Source: Helicobacteraceae bacterium
GTDB lineage: Bacteria; Campylobacterota; Campylobacteria; Campylobacterales; Sulfurimonadaceae
Reading direction: 5' to 3'
NCBI GenBank assembly: GCA_027057185.1
Contig: JALUJE010000189.1
Span: 1-9,015 of the forward strand
Length of the DNA: 9,015 nucleotides
The translations under genes were made by a program, and so were the position numbers. The notes below the pieces were generated by a model. It saw only the letters and a program-made list of their open reading frames with translations. It ran no database searches and had not been told where the DNA came from. Shown here piece after piece: positions 6,149-9,015 of this stretch; positions within the stretch are counted from its first letter, which is position 1; each line of letters opens with the position of its first letter.

Positions 6149-7092
6149 TGTGGTATGAACTCTCAGAAACGTTTGTTCGAAACACTCTTGGCTTTGAGGG
6201 AAAAATAGCAGACGTGCTGCATTTTTTTCTATATGATACGGTAAAAATCTGCTTCTTGCTGGTTACCATTATTTTTACGGTCTCCTTTTTAAGAACCTGG
6301 ATAAATACGGAATATGTTCGTGCACATTTGCAAGGAAAATCGGCACTTTACGGGCACATGGCAGCTGCTGGATTTGGGATTATTACGCCGTTTTGTTCCT
6401 GTTCTGCCATTCCGTTGTTTTTGGGGTTTCTGCAAGCCAGAATTCCTTTGGGAGTGACCTTCTCCTACCTCATTTCAGCCCCCATGAACAATGAAATAGC
6501 CATTGCCATGCTCTTTGGTATTTTTGGTTGGAAAATTGCGATGCTTTACATTCTTTTTGGTCTTACGGTGGCCATTCTCGGTGGCTGGCTCATTGGTAGG
6601 CTTTCTATGGAAGGTGAGGTCTTAATGCGCGTACAGCCAATATCAGAACGCTTAGAAGCACCCATGACAAGATTGCGTGTACAACAGCGTGTGAAAGAGG
6701 CGTGGCACTATACAGAAGATATTTTTAAAAAAATTTACATGTATGTCATGATTGGTGTGGGTGTGGGTGCATGGATACACGGGTATGTGCCTACAGATAC
6801 CATTGTCCAATATACCGGAGCAGGGAATCCATTTGCCGTCATTGTTGCGGTATTGATGGGGATTCCCATGTATTCCAATGCCGCGGGAGTCATGCCATTG
6901 GTTGAGGTTTTGACTTCCAAGGGGATGCTGCTAGGAACGGCGCTGAGTTTTATGATGGCAGTGACTGCATTGAGTCTGCCCGAAGCGCTCATACTCAAAA
7001 AAATTCTCTCTCTTAAATTGATTGCGCTCTTTTTTAGTATTGTCGGAAGCGGCATTATTGTTATTGGGTATCTTTTTAACGCTATATTATGA
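6148..7092 (+). CDS. arsP: DUF318/ArsP-family permease, probable arsenical exporter
   Basis: This 314-residue inner-membrane protein belongs to the permease family PF03773. The family motif TPFCSCSAIPLFLGF (80-94) has C83 and C85 and is followed by SYLISAPMNNEIAIAMLFG (106-124). The second half has a related motif, MGIPMYSNAAGVMPLVE (237-253). About eight hydrophobic segments are visible, with a polar cytoplasmic loop at about 153-190. A characterised member, Campylobacter jejuni ArsP, exports trivalent organic arsenicals. That this copy does the same is inferred from family and operon; related DUF318 proteins have other or unknown substrates. The ATG overlaps the arsC stop by one base (TAATG) without a clear Shine-Dalgarno, suggesting re-initiation after arsC. 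A GTG two codons upstream (6142) is an alternative start. A small thioredoxin-fold gene follows after 15 bases. Confidence 0.82.
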   Translation: MWYELSETFVRNTLGFEGKIADVLHFFLYDTVKICFLLVTIIFTVSFLRTWINTEYVRAHLQGKSALYGHMAAAGFGIITPFCSCSAIPLFLGFLQARIPLGVTFSYLISAPMNNEIAIAMLFGIFGWKIAMLYILFGLTVAILGGWLIGRLSMEGEVLMRVQPISERLEAPMTRLRVQQRVKEAWHYTEDIFKKIYMYVMIGVGVGAWIHGYVPTDTIVQYTGAGNPFAVIVAVLMGIPMYSNAAGVMPLVEVLTSKGMLLGTALSFMMAVTALSLPEALILKKILSLKLIALFFSIVGSGIIVIGYLFNAIL

Positions 7093-7096
7093 TTTT

Positions 7097-7102
7097 AGGA
7101 GG
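7097..7102 (+). promoter_or_regulatory. Ribosome binding site of the thioredoxin-like gene
   Basis: AGGAGG lies 5 bases before the ATG at 7108, in the 15-base gap after the permease stop. This strong independent site contrasts with the coupled starts of arsC and the permease gene, and suggests higher expression of the small protein. Confidence 0.75.
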
Positions 7103-7107
7103 CAGAG

Positions 7108-7350
7108 ATGACAATAGAAGTATTGGGAACCGGTTGTAAAAAATGTTTTGAGCTTGAAGCGGTCGTTAAGACGGCAATAGCACGTAGCGGGAAGTTTGTT
7201 CAGTTTGAAAAGGTCGATGATCTGATGCGAATCATGGAGTATCAGGTGCTAAGCACTCCGGGACTCGTGATTGACGGCAAGGTCGTCAGTACGGGAAAAG
7301 TACTGAGTGTCGATGAGGTGATGGCATTCATGAACGCGTCTGGTGCCTAG
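7108..7350 (+). CDS. Small thioredoxin-fold protein with CXXC (redox-active disulfide protein 2 family)
   Basis: This 80-residue cytoplasmic protein has no signal peptide. It begins with a beta strand and the active site GTGCKKC (C10, C13), followed by a helix, and has the cis-proline motif STPGLVI (P51) next to the active site. These mark the thioredoxin_3/MTH895-like mini-thioredoxins, shorter than the ~105-residue classical thioredoxins. Such genes are often found beside DUF318/ArsP-type permeases. Two roles are possible and neither is shown by sequence: reducing the C82-C89 disulfide of ArsC, or reducing or handing over thiol-bound arsenic to the neighbouring permease. It is the last gene of the ars operon. 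Its stop TAG (7348-7350) shares CTAG with the priA stop on the other strand, and no terminator lies between them. Confidence 0.85.
   Translation: MTIEVLGTGCKKCFELEAVVKTAIARSGKFVQFEKVDDLMRIMEYQVLSTPGLVIDGKVVSTGKVLSVDEVMAFMNASGA
7347..7350. other. Shared palindromic stop CTAG between trx-like gene and priA
   Basis: Plus-strand TAG at 7348-7350 ends the thioredoxin-like gene, and minus-strand TAG (bases 7349-7347) ends priA. The self-complementary tetranucleotide CTAG therefore serves both converging genes and leaves no intergenic space. No hairpin with a T-run is visible on either side. Confidence 0.9.
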
Positions 7351-9015
7351 GTGAACGTTATTGGGTCCATATCGACCTCACACAGGGGATGCTTGGATGC
7401 TTGAATGACACGAATCAGATCGGTCGCCTTCTCACTGCGCAGCAGAATCTGAAAACGAAACTTTGAGGCGATCTTCTCAATGGGTGCCGGACCAAATCCG
7501 ACTACTTCCACCTCAGAAAAGGGACGAAGTTTGCTTACGACGTCATGCATGGCATGTTTGGCTTTTTCTACGTTTTTATGGGCAAACAGGAGTCGTGCGA
7601 GTTTTTTATAGGGTGGGTACAGTGACGCCCTCAAGAGCTTCTCGTCTTCTAAGAACTGTTCATAGTTGTCAAGATAGGGTCGGAAGAACTGCTCATGAAA
7701 ACTCTGAATCACTACCAGTGCCTCCTTTTTTCGCCCGCTGCGCCCGCTAATTTGTATGAGCAACGAGAGGGCGCGCTCTCTGGCGCGGTAGTCACTCAGT
7801 TGCAGCAGATGGTCCATCCCCACAATAACAGCAAGCGAAATATTATGATAATCGTGTCCTTTAGAGAGCATCTGCGTGCCGATGAGCAGATCAATCTTGC
7901 CCTCGTTAAAACTATTGAGCAGTGTTGTCAGCTTTTTTTGCGTGGTCACGACATCGCGGTCAAATTGTGCCACACGCAGGTGTGAAATAGCGCGCTGTAT
8001 CTGCGCGAGGGCTTCTGCCGTGCCCAGACGTGAATGGCTCAGAGCACTGCTGCGGCATTTGGGACAGATTTGCGGAACGGTTTCGGTAAAGTTGCAGTAG
8101 TGGCATTTGACCAGACGATGGTTTTTGTGCAGACTCATGCCTACCGAACAGTAGGGACACTCGTAGGTAAAACCGCAGGCATCACAAATGAGGTATTTAA
8201 AATTGGCTCGTGTCGGAAGAAACATAATGGCCTGTTGTGCATGCGCAAGATTCTCTTGCAACTTGCTGATGATGTAGGGCGTGACGGCAGGGCCGTGTGC
8301 TTCAAAAACATAGCGTCTGCTGCCGTCAAAGTGGCTGCCTTTGAGGCGGTAATGGGGAAACTTGACGTATGAGCTAAGACTGGGAGTGGCACTGCCGAGC
8401 AGAACATTTACATGTAATTTTTTCCCCATATAGACCGCAAAGTCACGGGCATGATAACGTGGACGCGACGCCGATTTGTAGCTGTCGTCATGCTCTTCAT
8501 CGACGACAATGAGTCCCAGATTGTCATGATGTAAAAACAGTGCCGAACGTGCCCCGGCAATAATGTCATAATCGCCGCAGTGAAGCTTTTGAAGCTGGTG
8601 CGCTTTCTGTTTTTTGGTGAGTTTTGAGTGCCAGTGAATGACCCGTTGGGGAAAATGTGCTTCAAGACGGTGGAACATCTGTGGTGTCAGGGAAATTTCG
8701 GGCATTAAAAAGAGTGCCTTTTTCCCTGCCTTGATGACCTCGGCAAACCCATACATGTAAATTTCGGTTTTTCCTGAACCGGTGTCACCAAAAAGTAGTG
8801 AGACGGGGTGCTGCTTTAAAAACTGCCATGCCGCGCGTTGCGAGGTACTGAGTGTAATGCGACATGAGGCGGGTGGCGGTGTTGTCGAAATGCACGCGTT
8901 GCGCTGCAGCGGGGTAAAGAGGGCCAGTGCCTCACCCAAAGCGCAGCAGTAGTATGTGGCAATAAACGCGGCAAACGTAAGATGCGATGGCGTGTAATAC
9001 TGCTGAGTCGGCGCT
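7347..9015 (-). CDS. priA: Primosomal protein N' (replication restart helicase PriA), N-terminus cut by window
   Basis: PriA is the superfamily 2 helicase that recognises stalled forks and reloads DnaB. The frame is open to the window edge and contains PriA-like sequence (IATYYCCALGEALALFTP) upstream of the TTG at 8939, so that TTG is not the start. In the 555 visible residues, Walker A is GDTGSGKTE (76-84) and the DEEH box is VVDEEHDDSY (170-179). Eight zinc cysteines at 277, 280, 286, 289, 304, 307, 317 and 320 form four CXXC pairs binding two zinc ions. GTQMLSKGHDY (379-389) and ISGRSGR (422-428, motif VI) follow, then the C-terminal domain. Given Campylobacterota PriA lengths of roughly 600-620 residues, about 50-60 N-terminal residues, part of the 3'-end-binding domain, lie outside. 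The gene is convergent with the ars operon. Confidence 0.95.
   Translation of the reverse strand, partial: APTQQYYTPSHLTFAAFIATYYCCALGEALALFTPLQRNACISTTPPPASCRITLSTSQRAAWQFLKQHPVSLLFGDTGSGKTEIYMYGFAEVIKAGKKALFLMPEISLTPQMFHRLEAHFPQRVIHWHSKLTKKQKAHQLQKLHCGDYDIIAGARSALFLHHDNLGLIVVDEEHDDSYKSASRPRYHARDFAVYMGKKLHVNVLLGSATPSLSSYVKFPHYRLKGSHFDGSRRYVFEAHGPAVTPYIISKLQENLAHAQQAIMFLPTRANFKYLICDACGFTYECPYCSVGMSLHKNHRLVKCHYCNFTETVPQICPKCRSSALSHSRLGTAEALAQIQRAISHLRVAQFDRDVVTTQKKLTTLLNSFNEGKIDLLIGTQMLSKGHDYHNISLAVIVGMDHLLQLSDYRARERALSLLIQISGRSGRKKEALVVIQSFHEQFFRPYLDNYEQFLEDEKLLRASLYPPYKKLARLLFAHKNVEKAKHAMHDVVSKLRPFSEVEVVGFGPAPIEKIASKFRFQILLRSEKATDLIRVIQASKHPLCEVDMDPITFT

Noticed and set aside
7300..7400. Possible bidirectional terminator at the trx/priA junction
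   Set aside because: I found no GC-rich stem followed by a T-run on either strand around the shared stop.
7463..8407. Plus-strand and out-of-frame open frames of 65-112 codons across priA
   Set aside because: priA has all its motifs in the minus frame. These others have odd Cys/Arg/Ser-rich compositions typical of antisense translation and no start signals.
8937..8939. TTG at 8939 as the priA start
   Set aside because: The frame stays open to the window edge, and the 25 residues upstream are PriA-like, so the gene simply runs out of the window.

Overview
This window looks like chromosomal DNA from a free-living Campylobacterota (epsilonproteobacterial) species, probably of the Sulfurimonas/Sulfurovum/Sulfuricurvum kind. 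The clues are the protein flavour, a nuclease-less ComEC encoded directly after dnaB (as in Helicobacter), a DnaB with the charged C-terminal insertion known from that lineage, a short PriA, and very tight gene packing. The species-level guess is inference. No rRNA, tRNA, CRISPR array, insertion sequence or phage gene was seen, and no gap between genes exceeds about 125 bases.

Layout. (1) 1-266, plus strand: the last 87 codons of a YihY/BrkB-type membrane protein, whose end overlaps comEC tail-to-tail by 54 bases. (2) 3981 down to 213, minus strand: a compact ispG-dnaB-comEC operon (2-base gap, then an ATGA overlap) covering MEP isoprenoid synthesis, the replicative helicase and the DNA-uptake channel. 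(3) 4039-7350: an arsenic-resistance block. arsB (minus strand) diverges from arsR-arsC-arsP-trx (plus strand), and the 122-base divergent gap holds two good back-to-back promoters and a phased set of ATCAA/TTGAT half-sites covering both -35 boxes. (4) 7347 to the window edge, minus strand: priA, missing its N-terminus, whose stop codon shares a palindromic CTAG with the stop of the thioredoxin-like gene.

How the ars genes fit together. ArsR senses arsenite and probably represses both arms from the shared operator. ArsC is the LMW-phosphatase (thioredoxin-coupled) arsenate reductase, with its full catalytic Cys set C9/C82/C89, and makes arsenite from arsenate. ArsB exports arsenite across the inner membrane. 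The DUF318/ArsP-type permease is a second exporter, perhaps for organic arsenicals. The 80-residue CXXC thioredoxin-fold protein next to it may reduce ArsC or assist the permease. No arsA, arsD or acr3 is present in the window.

Nothing here is a wholly unknown system. The items most worth a second look are the shared three-half-site operator, the permease/mini-thioredoxin pair, the shared CTAG stop, an 8-base direct repeat upstream of ispG, and the question of whether the ars block was inserted between priA and ispG.
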